From positions 3,658,001 to 3,722,000 of the forward strand of contig NZ_JAJNEL010000001.1 in NCBI RefSeq assembly GCF_029428675.1: a stretch of DNA of 64,000 nucleotides, read 5' to 3'. Shown here one piece after another: positions 36,648-45,145 of the stretch. This DNA comes from Streptomyces sp. JH14. GTDB taxonomy: Bacteria; Actinomycetota; Actinomycetes; Streptomycetales; Streptomycetaceae. The notes below the pieces were generated by a model. The model saw only the letters and a program-made list of their open reading frames with translations. It was not told where the DNA came from and searched no databases. How positions within the stretch are numbered: position 1 is the stretch's first letter; every line of letters begins with the position of its first letter. Made by a program: the position numbers and the translations under genes.

Positions 36648-37499
36648 TCAGCCGAGCTCCAGACTGGTGATGCCGAACAGCCCGGTGTGATCGACATCCG
36701 GCATGGGCCCCGTGTACATCCGGGCCGTCTCGAACGACGGTGCGAGGCCCAGCTGTTCGGCGAGCGCGACCGCCGCCGGATTGATGCCGGGTACGTCGAC
36801 GGCGATCTCGCTGTCCGGCGCGACGGCCGACAGGGCGCTCAGCAGTGCGGCGGCCACGTCGGGCGACGAGGCGTGGAGGGGACCGACGCGTGACGACGTG
36901 CGGCCGGGACGCATCACGGCGAATCCCCGCAGCTCCCCGTCGCCGGAGACGGCGGCGAGGGCGGTGCGCCCGGGCGCGGCGATCCACGGGGCGAGGAAGC
37001 TGTCGCGCTCGGCGGGGAAGAAGCGGCGGTCGTAGCCGGCCAGCCGGCCGAAGGGCAGCGAGCGGGCGTCGACGAGCGTGAGGCCGGGCGGCACGGCGGC
37101 GTCCGCGGTGGGCCGGCCGACCCAGCGCATGTTCGTCCAGGCGGAACGGAAGCCGGACTTGCGGTAGTTGGCCTGCTGGGCGACGACGCCGTCGAGCCCG
37201 ACGTTGCGTCCGGCGAGCCGGTCCATTCCGGCGCGCCAGACCTGGATGCCGTACCCCTGGCCGCGAAGCTCGGGGCGGGTGAGATAGAAGCCGAGGAATC
37301 CGGAACCGGAGCCGTACCGGATGACGGACACGGAGGAGACGGGCTCACCGTCGAGCCTGCCGATGAGGAAGCCGCGCGGGTCGGTGGCGAAGAAGGCCAG
37401 ACCGTCGGCGCGGCCCGGGTTCCACCCCTCGGCGTGGGCCCACTCTCCCAGCATCTCGATGTCGTCGGCGCTTGCTGTGGTGATCTCGAATGTCGGCAC
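36648..37499 (-). CDS. GNAT-family N-acetyltransferase, two-domain
   Basis: A 283-residue acetyltransferase with an N-terminal GNAT fold (acetyl-CoA loop LRGQGYG near residue 80) and a second C-terminal GNAT-like half. It transfers acetyl groups from acetyl-CoA to an unknown amine. GTG at 37499 with AGGTG upstream is the likely start; an ATG at 37551 gives a basic extension. It is convergent with the SpoIIE phosphatase gene, 26 bp away. Confidence 0.88.
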   Translation of the reverse strand: MPTFEITTASADDIEMLGEWAHAEGWNPGRADGLAFFATDPRGFLIGRLDGEPVSSVSVIRYGSGSGFLGFYLTRPELRGQGYGIQVWRAGMDRLAGRNVGLDGVVAQQANYRKSGFRSAWTNMRWVGRPTADAAVPPGLTLVDARSLPFGRLAGYDRRFFPAERDSFLAPWIAAPGRTALAAVSGDGELRGFAVMRPGRTSSRVGPLHASSPDVAAALLSALSAVAPDSEIAVDVPGINPAAVALAEQLGLAPSFETARMYTGPMPDVDHTGLFGITSLELG

Positions 37500-37561
37500 G
37501 GGGCACCTGTACCCGGTGCGTGATCGGTTCAAGGGCGATCGTTCGGCCATGTGCGGACCCG

Positions 37562-38953
37562 TCACCACCCTGTCCAGAGAAGATGGTTGACCAGGAGCGC
37601 GACGACGGCCTGTGCGGCCAGCCAGCCGCGGCGGGTGCCCGGGAGCAGCGCGGCGGTCGGCAGGAGCCAGAGGACGAACGGCTGCCAGATGCGCTCCGTC
37701 TCCGCCTTGCTCATCCCGGACAGATCCGCGACGAGGAGGGCGAGGAGTCCGGCCAGGGTGAGAAGGATCAGCCGGTGCGGTGCCGAGCCGGTGCCGGTGC
37801 GCAGGGCGCGGACGGCGGAGGGGGCGCCGGCCACGGCCCGGCGCAGGCCGGCGACCGTGGCGAGTCCGGCGGCGACCGTCGTCGCCGCGAGGTTCGCCCA
37901 GACCCAGTAGGAGTACGGGCGGATCCCGCCCGCCCCCTGGTAGTACCTCTCGACCAGCACCCGGTACCCCTCCCACCAGTTGAACCCCGCCAGGGTGAAC
38001 GAGACCGGGACGACGAGCGCCCCGAGAAGGAAGAGGGGGACGGGGCGGGCCGTCCGGTTCAGGAGGAGGACGGTGACAAGCAGCAGCGCGACGAGCGTCA
38101 GACCGTACGAGAGGTAGCAGGTCAGTCCGTAGAGCAGCCCGGAACCGAGGGCGGCCGCCGCCGGGAGGCGGGTGGTGCGGGTCGCGGCCAGGGCGAGGAG
38201 CGCGACCGACCAGGCGGCCACCGCGGCGAAGTAGCCGTCCGCCGAGGCGCCCGTCCAGACCGCCATCGGCGCGAGGACGAGGAACGGCGCGGCGCGCCGC
38301 GCCAGACGTTCGTCGGCGAGGGCGCGCACCGTGATCAGCACGGCGGCCACCGCGGAGCCGCCGAGCACGATGCACCAGACACCGGCCCATGCGCCGCCGC
38401 CCAGCCCGATCCGGTCGAGCAGGACGAAGGTGAGCGTGGCGCCCGGCGGATGACCGGCGACATGGGCGGGCCAGTTGCCCGGGTGGCTGAGCAGGATGTG
38501 GCCGGTGAAACCGCGCAGGGCCGCGCCGATGTCGTCGAACCGGCCGATGACCCGGAGGTATTCGTGCTTCGTGGTGAGCCGGTCGGCGATGCCCCGGCCC
38601 CAGCCGTCGATCATCGCCAGCGAGAAGATCCAGGCGAGGGAGGCGGCCCACGCGGTGGCGAGCAGACCCCGCCAGGGCAGCCGGCCGGCGAGGACCGGCC
38701 CGTACGCGACGACGGCCGCCGCGACGACGACGGCCGCCGCGGTGCCGGGGCCGGTGTGCGGATACCAGGACGCCAGCAGCGGCGGCCAGTGGACGACCAG
38801 CGTTCCGTGGGCGTCCTGGATCGCGCGGCCGATCAGCACGGCGGCGGTCACGAGCAGGACACCCGCGGCGGCGGCGATCAGGTCGCCGCGGTGGCCGTCG
38901 GCCCGCTGCTGCTGCGGGGGACGGTGGCCGGTGGTGCGTTCCTCGGTCTTCAC
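37562..38953 (-). CDS. Polytopic membrane protein, possible GT-C glycosyltransferase
   Basis: A 463-residue protein with about 11-12 membrane segments. A large loop after TM1 contains HWPPLLASWYPHTGPG, and residues ~120-190 include KHEYLRVIGRFDD and AHVAGHPPGATLTF. The topology resembles GT-C mannosyltransferases that use polyprenyl-phosphate sugars, but no diagnostic acidic dyad is certain. It ends 62 bp upstream of the acetyltransferase on the same strand. Confidence 0.7.
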   Translation of the reverse strand: MKTEERTTGHRPPQQQRADGHRGDLIAAAAGVLLVTAAVLIGRAIQDAHGTLVVHWPPLLASWYPHTGPGTAAAVVVAAAVVAYGPVLAGRLPWRGLLATAWAASLAWIFSLAMIDGWGRGIADRLTTKHEYLRVIGRFDDIGAALRGFTGHILLSHPGNWPAHVAGHPPGATLTFVLLDRIGLGGGAWAGVWCIVLGGSAVAAVLITVRALADERLARRAAPFLVLAPMAVWTGASADGYFAAVAAWSVALLALAATRTTRLPAAAALGSGLLYGLTCYLSYGLTLVALLLVTVLLLNRTARPVPLFLLGALVVPVSFTLAGFNWWEGYRVLVERYYQGAGGIRPYSYWVWANLAATTVAAGLATVAGLRRAVAGAPSAVRALRTGTGSAPHRLILLTLAGLLALLVADLSGMSKAETERIWQPFVLWLLPTAALLPGTRRGWLAAQAVVALLVNHLLWTGW

Positions 38954-39155
38954 GCAGGCACGGTAAGCAGGGCGGGGCGTCCGCGGGCGGTACCACCGGG
39001 GCGCGTCACGGAACCGTCAGATCCTCGTCGCGACGCGGGACGGCCCGGCGGGTGCCGGGGGATCATCGCCCGGTCGGCCGTCGCGGGAGTGACGTCAGAG
39101 TTTCGTCAGGGGTTGCAAGGGCCCCGGCCGGGTACCCCGGGCTTAGCTTCGGGGG

Positions 39156-40448
39156 ATGGGCGACACAGGTCACAGCAGAGCACTCCGCTTTCCGGTCCCG
39201 GCGTTCCTGGCGCGGCTCCAGGAACGGGGGCGGCTTCCCTCCGCGCCCGGGTTCTGGCGCAGCCCGGTCCGCGGGGTCCGGTTCACGGCGGTGCTCGGTC
39301 TCGTCCTCCTCGTCGGGCTGACGCTGGTGTTCGTGACCGGTCTGCTGTCGTACGCCGCGTACAACCCGGATCTGGCAGCGGTCAACGACAAGACGCCGGG
39401 GAAGGGGCTGCTGGGGTTCTATCTCTTCGCCTGGCCGACCGGACCGCACTGGCTGTACCGGCTGACGCAGGGGCTGCATGTCACGGGCGGCATCGTGCTC
39501 GTACCCGTGCTGCTGGCAAAGCTCTGGTCGGTGATTCCCAAGCTCTTCGCGTTGCCGCCGGCCCGGTCGGTGGGGCATGCGCTGGAGCGGGTGTCGTTGC
39601 TGCTGCTCGTCGGCGGGGCGCTGTTCGAGTTCGTCACCGGGCTGCTCAACATCCAGGTGGAGTACGTGTTCCCGGGGTCGTTCTACCCGCTGCACTTCTA
39701 CGGGGCGTGGGTGTTCTTCGCGGGGTTCGTCGCCCATGTCGGGCTGAAGCTCCCGAGAGCCGTACGGGTGTTGCGCAGTGGTGAACTGCGCGGCGAGGTG
39801 GACGAGCTGGCTTCACCGGCCCCCGACGCGCCGACTCTCACCCGGCGCGGCGCGTTCGCCGTGGTGGGCGCCGGATCGCTGCTCCTGCTGGTCACCTCGG
39901 TGGGCCGGAGCTTCGACGCGCTGCGGAGCACCGCCCTGCTCACCCCGCGTGGCGTCGCCGACCCCGGACCGGGGCCCAACGGGTTTCAGATCAACAAGAC
40001 GGCCGCGTCCGTGCGGGTCACCCCGGCCGACACCGGGGAACGGTGGCGGCTGACCGTCAGCGGGCCCGCCGGCGAGCGCTCGTTCACCCGCGAACAGCTG
40101 CTGGCCATGGACCAGTACAGCGCGGCCCTGCCGATCGCGTGCGTGGAGGGCTGGTCGACAGCGGACCAGTGGTGGCGCGGCGTGCGGCTGCGGGACCTGG
40201 CGGTGGTCGCGGGGTACCCGGACCGGCCGCCGGGTGTGCTGGTCGAGTCGGTGCAGCACAGCGGGCCGTTCCGCAAGGCGGCCCTGCGCGACAACCAGGT
40301 GCGCGACCCGCGATCGCTGCTGGCGCTGGAGGTCAACGGCGAGACGCTGTCGCCGGATCACGGGTATCCGGCGCGGATCATCGTGCCGGCGGCGCCCGGC
40401 GTGCTCAACACCAAATGGGTGACCCGGCTGACGTTCGGGGAGCTCTGA
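39156..40448 (+). CDS. Membrane molybdopterin oxidoreductase, sulfite-oxidase-like
   Basis: A 430-residue protein joining an N-terminal cytochrome b-like membrane part (four segments, residues ~45-210, with histidines in GLHVTGG, PLHFYGAW and VAHVGL suited to haem b) to a further segment preceded by the twin-arginine-like TRRGAF, then a C-terminal Moco domain (~285-430) of sulfite-oxidase type. The Mo-ligand cysteine is in PIACVEGWS. It probably oxidises or reduces a substrate outside the membrane and passes electrons to the quinone pool; the substrate is unknown. Confidence 0.88.
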   Translation: MGDTGHSRALRFPVPAFLARLQERGRLPSAPGFWRSPVRGVRFTAVLGLVLLVGLTLVFVTGLLSYAAYNPDLAAVNDKTPGKGLLGFYLFAWPTGPHWLYRLTQGLHVTGGIVLVPVLLAKLWSVIPKLFALPPARSVGHALERVSLLLLVGGALFEFVTGLLNIQVEYVFPGSFYPLHFYGAWVFFAGFVAHVGLKLPRAVRVLRSGELRGEVDELASPAPDAPTLTRRGAFAVVGAGSLLLLVTSVGRSFDALRSTALLTPRGVADPGPGPNGFQINKTAASVRVTPADTGERWRLTVSGPAGERSFTREQLLAMDQYSAALPIACVEGWSTADQWWRGVRLRDLAVVAGYPDRPPGVLVESVQHSGPFRKAALRDNQVRDPRSLLALEVNGETLSPDHGYPARIIVPAAPGVLNTKWVTRLTFGEL

Positions 40449-40468
40449 CGAGGAGCGTGAGGAGAACC

Positions 40469-40963
40469 GTGCGCAGACGTGGAGGGTTCAGACCGGCGGC
40501 GGTTCTCCGGCGCTGGTACGGGGAAGGGCCGCTGCATTTCGCCCTGCTGGCGGTCACGTTCGCGCTCGCGGGCTATGCGGGGGTGCGGCTGCTGGAGGGG
40601 GACACGTTCGCGGTGGCGGTGTGGTTCGTCGCCGCGGCGCTGGTGCACGACCTGGTGCTGCTGCCGGTGTACGCGACGGCGGACCGGGCCGTGCGCAGGG
40701 TGCTGGGGCCGCGCTCCGGCCTGGTCAACTTCGTCCGCGTACCGGCGTTTCTGTCGGGGCTTCTCCTGCTCATGTGGTTCCCCCTGATCACCCGGCAGGC
40801 GGAGCGCTACGAGCCGGCGAGCGGACTCCCGCTCGACGTCTTCCTCGGGAACTGGCTGCTGATCACGGCGGCGCTCTTCGCGGTGTCGGCGCTCTGGCTC
40901 ACGGTCCGGACCCTCCGGTCGCGGCGCAGGGCGACGAAGGTGCGGCCGTCCGCCGTCCACTGA
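40469..40963 (+). CDS. Small membrane protein following the Mo-oxidoreductase
   Basis: A 164-residue protein with about four hydrophobic segments and basic ends. GAGGAG lies four bases before the GTG at 40469, 20 bp after the Mo-oxidoreductase, so they are co-transcribed. It may be an accessory electron-transfer or anchoring subunit; I do not recognise the family. Its last 157 bp overlap the end of the convergent methyltransferase gene. Confidence 0.75.
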   Translation: MRRRGGFRPAAVLRRWYGEGPLHFALLAVTFALAGYAGVRLLEGDTFAVAVWFVAAALVHDLVLLPVYATADRAVRRVLGPRSGLVNFVRVPAFLSGLLLLMWFPLITRQAERYEPASGLPLDVFLGNWLLITAALFAVSALWLTVRTLRSRRRATKVRPSAVH

Positions 40964-41682
40964 TCGACCGGGCGCCAGCCGTTCGGCCGTGCGTGCCGGA
41001 TCAGGGCCGGGGCGCCGATCCGGGCCCAGGGGAAGTGGTCGTCGCCGGCATCGGCCCGGTCCGGCCCGCCGGTCGTGTCCGGTGCGGGGCGGCCGTCGTA
41101 CAGCCGGACCCGGACCCGTTCGTCGATGTCCATCGGCGCGGTCTCGGCGATGAGCAGGCCGCCGGGGGCGAGCAGGTCCGCGGTGCGTCGCAGGAGGCTG
41201 CGCGGGTCTCCGCCGATGCCGATGTTGCCGTCGGCGAGCAGGACGGTGCCCCAACGGCCCTCGCCGGGCAGCGGGTCGAAGACGGAGCGGCGCAGCGCCG
41301 AGCCGCCGGTCCGCAGGGTGTGGGCGACGGCCGCCTCGCTGACGTCGATGCCGAGCGCGCGGTGTCCGCGGGCGGCCAGTTCCGCGACGAGGCGGCCGGG
41401 TCCGCACCCGATGTCGAGGACCGGCCCCTCGCAGCGGAGCAGCGCGGACAGATCGGCCGCGTCGGCGCCCGCGCACCAGCGCTCGACGTCGAGGGGCAGC
41501 AGCCAGCCGTCCGTGCGGCGCAGGAAGAGCGGACCGTGGCCGTTGCGCAGTGCATTGGCGTACGGGTCGGTGCTCCACGGGGCGATGTCCGGATGCCCGG
41601 TGCCGCGGCGCTCGGCGTCCGGGTGGCGGGTGTCCGGGGGCACGGAAGCCGGCACGGAGCGTTTCGGTACGGTCCCGCTCAC
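40807..41682 (-). CDS. SAM-dependent class I methyltransferase
   Basis: A 291-residue protein with the SAM-binding motif VLDIGCGPGRLVAELA near residue 88. It probably methylates a lipid, sugar or polyketide-like product. GTG at 41682 overlaps the upstream gene's stop (GTGA), so it is translationally coupled. The natural end of the domain is about 40 residues earlier; the extra tail is read from the strand opposite the convergent membrane gene and may be a loss of the ancestral stop. Confidence 0.85.
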   Translation of the reverse strand: MSGTVPKRSVPASVPPDTRHPDAERRGTGHPDIAPWSTDPYANALRNGHGPLFLRRTDGWLLPLDVERWCAGADAADLSALLRCEGPVLDIGCGPGRLVAELAARGHRALGIDVSEAAVAHTLRTGGSALRRSVFDPLPGEGRWGTVLLADGNIGIGGDPRSLLRRTADLLAPGGLLIAETAPMDIDERVRVRLYDGRPAPDTTGGPDRADAGDDHFPWARIGAPALIRHARPNGWRPVDQWTADGRTFVALRRDRRVRTVSQSADTAKSAAVISSQFPRKTSSGSPLAGS

Positions 41683-42338
41683 CGGGTCGCCGCCCCGGTC
41701 AGCCGGGCGAGGGTCTCGGCGAACCGGCCGTGCGGTGCGGCGGCCGCCACACGCGCGGCGTCCGCCACCGTGTCCACGTCCCGCAGCGCCGGCAGATCGC
41801 GGACGATCAGCCCGGCGTCGACGAGTCGCCGCCGCTGGACGGCCCCGGTCTCCGGGACGGACATGGGCACGCCGCGCACCAGTTCCGGGTCGGGGCAGGC
41901 CAGTCCGAGCGCCCAGAAGCCGCCGTCCTCGGCCGGCCCGAACCACGCATCGCAGCCGTCCCACGCGTCCGGGGAGAGCGCTGGCGCGAGATGGGCCGCG
42001 GTGATCTGCGGGGTGTCCATGCCGATGAGCAGCGCCGGTCCGGTGCAGCCGTCGAACGCCGCCGCGAGCCGCTCGTCGAGCCCGCCGGTGCCCTGCGCGA
42101 CGACCTCGATGCCGGGCGGGAGCCAGGGCCCGGGCCGCCCGTCGAGCACCAGGATCCTTCGCCGGGCCGGCAGCGCGAGCATCGTGCGCAGCGTGTCACG
42201 GAGCGCGGCCTCGGCGAGCTGCGCGGCTTCGGCAGGGGTGAAGGGCGGGGTCAGCCGGGTCTTGACGAGGCCGGGCAGCGGTTCCTTGGCGATCACGAGG
42301 AGGGTGGTGGGGCCGGGCGCGGCCGGTGCCGCGCTCAT
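41679..42338 (-). CDS. DUF2064 / TIGR04282-type glycosyltransferase-like protein
   Basis: A 219-residue protein of the GT-A nucleotidyl/glycosyl-transferase fold. Its start, LLVIAKEPLPGLVKTRL, and GMDTPQITAAHL match the DUF2064 family, sometimes annotated as arsenosugar-biosynthesis glycosyltransferases. It is the middle gene of three with four-base overlaps at each junction. Partners suggest it helps build or transfer a sugar onto a lipid or secondary product. Confidence 0.85.
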   Translation of the reverse strand: MSAAPAAPGPTTLLVIAKEPLPGLVKTRLTPPFTPAEAAQLAEAALRDTLRTMLALPARRRILVLDGRPGPWLPPGIEVVAQGTGGLDERLAAAFDGCTGPALLIGMDTPQITAAHLAPALSPDAWDGCDAWFGPAEDGGFWALGLACPDPELVRGVPMSVPETGAVQRRRLVDAGLIVRDLPALRDVDTVADAARVAAAAPHGRFAETLARLTGAATR

Positions 42339-43060
42339 CGGGAGGCCTCCGGCCGCACGGTGCGCGGGGCGGCCGGCCGCGGTGGCTCGCGCAGTACGGC
42401 GCGCATGTCGCGTACCGCCTGCCAGGTGCCCCGCCAGGTGCCGGTCACCTTGGACCTGCCGGTCCGCGGGAGGTACGGGACATCCGTCTCCGCGACCCGC
42501 AGTCCGGCGTCCGACGCACGCACCACCATCTGCAGCGGGTAGCCGCTGCGCCGGTCGGTGAGGTCCAGGTCCAGCAGGTCCGCCCGGCGCGCGGCCCGCA
42601 TCGGGCCCAGGTCGTGCAGCCGCAGGCCCGTACGGCGGTGCAGCATGCGGGCCAGCGCCAGATTTCCCGCACGGGCGTGCAGCGGCCAGGCACCGCGGCC
42701 CTCGGGGCGGCGGCGGCCCAGCAGCAGATCCGTCTCCCCGTCGGCGATCCGGCGCACGAAGCCGGGCAGCAGCCCCGGGTCGAGGGATCCGTCGCAGTCG
42801 CAGAAGCAGACGAACTCCGCCGCGGCGGCGAGCAGTCCGGCATGGCACGCGGCGCCGAAGCCGCGCCGAGGCTCGGGCACGACGGTCGCCCCGAGGGAGC
42901 GGGCGAGCTCCGCCGATCCGTCGGTGGAACCGTTGTCGACGACGATCGCGCGCCAGCCGTCCGGGATGCGGCCCAGGACCCGGGGCAGGGCCGCGGCCTC
43001 GTCGAGACAGGGCAGGACCACATCGGCGCGCGGGGTTCGATTGCGGAAGGAATCGGTCAC
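42335..43060 (-). CDS. Family 2 glycosyltransferase, Dpm1-like
   Basis: A 241-residue cytoplasmic glycosyltransferase of GT2 type. VDNGSTDGSAELA is the nucleotide-sugar site and CDCDGSLDPG carries the DxD motif. It lacks C-terminal membrane helices. It likely forms a polyprenyl-phosphate sugar or transfers a sugar to a lipid. GTG at 43060 is preferred; another GTG lies nine bases upstream. It is the first gene of the GT2-DUF2064-methyltransferase operon, divergent from the response regulator. Confidence 0.85.
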   Translation of the reverse strand: MTDSFRNRTPRADVVLPCLDEAAALPRVLGRIPDGWRAIVVDNGSTDGSAELARSLGATVVPEPRRGFGAACHAGLLAAAAEFVCFCDCDGSLDPGLLPGFVRRIADGETDLLLGRRRPEGRGAWPLHARAGNLALARMLHRRTGLRLHDLGPMRAARRADLLDLDLTDRRSGYPLQMVVRASDAGLRVAETDVPYLPRTGRSKVTGTWRGTWQAVRDMRAVLREPPRPAAPRTVRPEASR

Positions 43061-43183
43061 CTCGCTCACCCTACGGAGAAGAAACCGGCATTTCGGTCTT
43101 CGGGTTCTTACGAAAGGCGGACGTCGACCCTTCGGCGGACCGCGGACCACTCCTGTCGGCGACCGGGATGCCAAGGTGGCGGT

Positions 43184-44011
43184 ATGGAGAACATCCCGGA
43201 CACCCGGGGTTCCGGGCCGGTCCCCGGCGCCCCGCGCGGCCATGTCCTCGTCGTGGACGACGATCCGACGGTCGCCGAGGTCGTCGTCGGCTATCTGCAC
43301 CGGGCGGGTTACGACGTCCGGCGGGCCGGTGACGGTCCGGCGGCGCTGGAGTGCTTCAGCGGGCGGCGGCCGGACCTCGTCGTCCTCGATCTGATGCTGC
43401 CCGGCATGGACGGCTTCGAGGTGTGCCGCCGGATGCGGGCGCACGGCCGGGTGCCGGTCATCATGCTGACGGCGCGCGGGGACGAGGACGACCGCATCCT
43501 CGGCCTGGAGACGGGCGCGGACGACTACGTCACCAAGCCGTTCAGCCCGCGCGAGCTCGTGCTGCGCGTCGATGCGGTGCTGCGCCGGGGCCGGGAGGCG
43601 GCGCCCGTCACGGACGCCACGCCGGCCGTGTGGGAGTGCTCCGGACTCCGTCTCGAGCCGGCGGCCCGCCGCGCCACCCGGGACGGCCGCGAACTGTCCC
43701 TCACCCTCCGCGAGTTCGATCTGCTGGCCTTCTTCCTGCGCCACCCCGGCCGGGTCTTCACCCGGGAGGAGCTGATGCGGGAGGTCTGGGGCTGGGATTT
43801 CGGGGACCTGTCGACCGTGACGGTCCATGTGCGCCGGCTGCGCGGCAAGGTCGAGGCCGACCCGGCCGGACCGCGGCTGATCCGGACGGTGTGGGGCGTG
43901 GGCTACCGCCTGACCCCGGAGCCGGAGCCGGAGCCGGAGCCGGCCCCGGCCTCACCCCCGGCCTCCGTCCGGACGCCGGCCGACCCCACCACCGCTGCGG
44001 GCCCCTCATGA
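43184..44011 (+). CDS. OmpR-family response regulator
   Basis: A 275-residue regulator. The receiver (~20-135) has DDDP, the phosphoacceptor in VLDLMLPGMDG and VTKPFSP. The C-terminal winged helix (~155-250) includes EFDLLAFFLRHPGRVFTREEL and VTVHVRRLRGK. A Glu-Pro repeat tail (PEPEPEPEPAP) encoded by a hexamer run follows. AGGTGG precedes the ATG. It overlaps the histidine kinase by four bases, so both are translated together. Confidence 0.95.
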   Translation: MENIPDTRGSGPVPGAPRGHVLVVDDDPTVAEVVVGYLHRAGYDVRRAGDGPAALECFSGRRPDLVVLDLMLPGMDGFEVCRRMRAHGRVPVIMLTARGDEDDRILGLETGADDYVTKPFSPRELVLRVDAVLRRGREAAPVTDATPAVWECSGLRLEPAARRATRDGRELSLTLREFDLLAFFLRHPGRVFTREELMREVWGWDFGDLSTVTVHVRRLRGKVEADPAGPRLIRTVWGVGYRLTPEPEPEPEPAPASPPASVRTPADPTTAAGPS

Positions 44012-45123
44012 CCGACATCCTCCTCATTGCGCTCTGCGCGTTCCTCGGCGCCGCAGCGGCCGGACTGCTCGGCGCACTGGCGCTGCGCCTCTTCCGGCAC
44101 CGTTCGCTCGTCGTGTCGCTGAGCGTCGTCGCCGCCGTCGCCGTGACCGCGATGCTTGCCGGGACCCTCGTGGTCGCCTGGGCGATGTTCCTGTCCCCGC
44201 ACGATCTGACCGTCGTCACGACCGTGGTCGCCATGGCCGCCGTGGTGTCCCTCGCCACCGCGATGCTGCTGGGGCGCTGGGTCGCGGCCAGGAGCCGGGA
44301 GCTGACCCTCGCGGCCCGCTCGTTCGGCGACGGCGGTACGTTCGCCGTCCCCGAGGAGCGGGCGACCGCCGAACTCGCCTCCCTGGCCAGGGAACTGGCG
44401 GCCACCAGCGCCAAGCTCGACCGCTCCCGGGAGCGCGAACGCGCGCTGGAGACGTCGCGCCGTGAGCTCGTCGCCTGGATCTCGCACGATCTGCGGACCC
44501 CGCTCGCCGGGCTGCGGGCCATGTCCGAGGCGCTGGAGGACGGCCTGGCCGCCGACTCGGGCCGCTACCTCCGTCGGATACGGACCGAGGTGGAACGCAT
44601 GAACGACATGGTCGGCGACCTCTTCGAACTCTCCCGGATCCACGCCGGTTCGCTCACCCTGGCACCCACCCGCATCTCCGTGTACGACCTGGTCGGCGAC
44701 GCCCTCGCGGGTGCCGACCCGCTGGCGCGCGAGCACGGGGTACGGCTGGTCGGCGACCGCATCGACGCCGTGCCGGTGGAGGTCGACAGCAAGGAGATGA
44801 GCCGGGTCCTGGGCAACCTCCTGATCAACGCGATCCGCCGCACCCCGGCCGACGGCACGGTCGCGGTGGCCGCGCACCGCGCCGAAGGCGCGGTGGTGCT
44901 CTCGGTGACGGACGGCTGCGGCGGCATCCCGGAGGAGGACCTGCCGAGGGTGTTCGACACGGGCTGGCGCGGCAGCCACGCACGTACGCCCCCCGCCGGC
45001 GCGGGCCTGGGGCTGGCCATCGTGCGCGGCATCGTGGAGGCGCACGAGGGCCGGGCGGACGTGCGCAACGTGACGGGTGGCTGCTGCTTCGAGGTCACCC
45101 TCCCGGCGGCCGCCCCGGCTTGA
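44008..45123 (+). CDS. Sensor histidine kinase
   Basis: A 371-residue kinase with two N-terminal membrane helices (residues ~5-27 and ~32-60) and a third near 70-90, leaving a short sensor region. The phosphoacceptor histidine is in WISHDLRTPLAG. The ATPase domain has NLLINAIRRTP, VTDGCGGIPEEDL, FDTGWRG and GAGLGLAIV boxes, so it looks functional. With only a short loop outside, it probably senses a signal in or near the membrane. It is coupled to the response regulator by an ATGA overlap. Confidence 0.95.
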   Translation: MTDILLIALCAFLGAAAAGLLGALALRLFRHRSLVVSLSVVAAVAVTAMLAGTLVVAWAMFLSPHDLTVVTTVVAMAAVVSLATAMLLGRWVAARSRELTLAARSFGDGGTFAVPEERATAELASLARELAATSAKLDRSRERERALETSRRELVAWISHDLRTPLAGLRAMSEALEDGLAADSGRYLRRIRTEVERMNDMVGDLFELSRIHAGSLTLAPTRISVYDLVGDALAGADPLAREHGVRLVGDRIDAVPVEVDSKEMSRVLGNLLINAIRRTPADGTVAVAAHRAEGAVVLSVTDGCGGIPEEDLPRVFDTGWRGSHARTPPAGAGLGLAIVRGIVEAHEGRADVRNVTGGCCFEVTLPAAAPA

Positions 45124-45145
45124 GAGCCGCGTCCGGCCGGCCGTC

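Noticed and set aside
37490..39784. Plus-strand open frame of about 760 codons across the membrane protein and oxidoreductase genes
   Set aside because: It spans genes on both strands and the intervening promoter, is Gly/Arg-rich and shows no domain.
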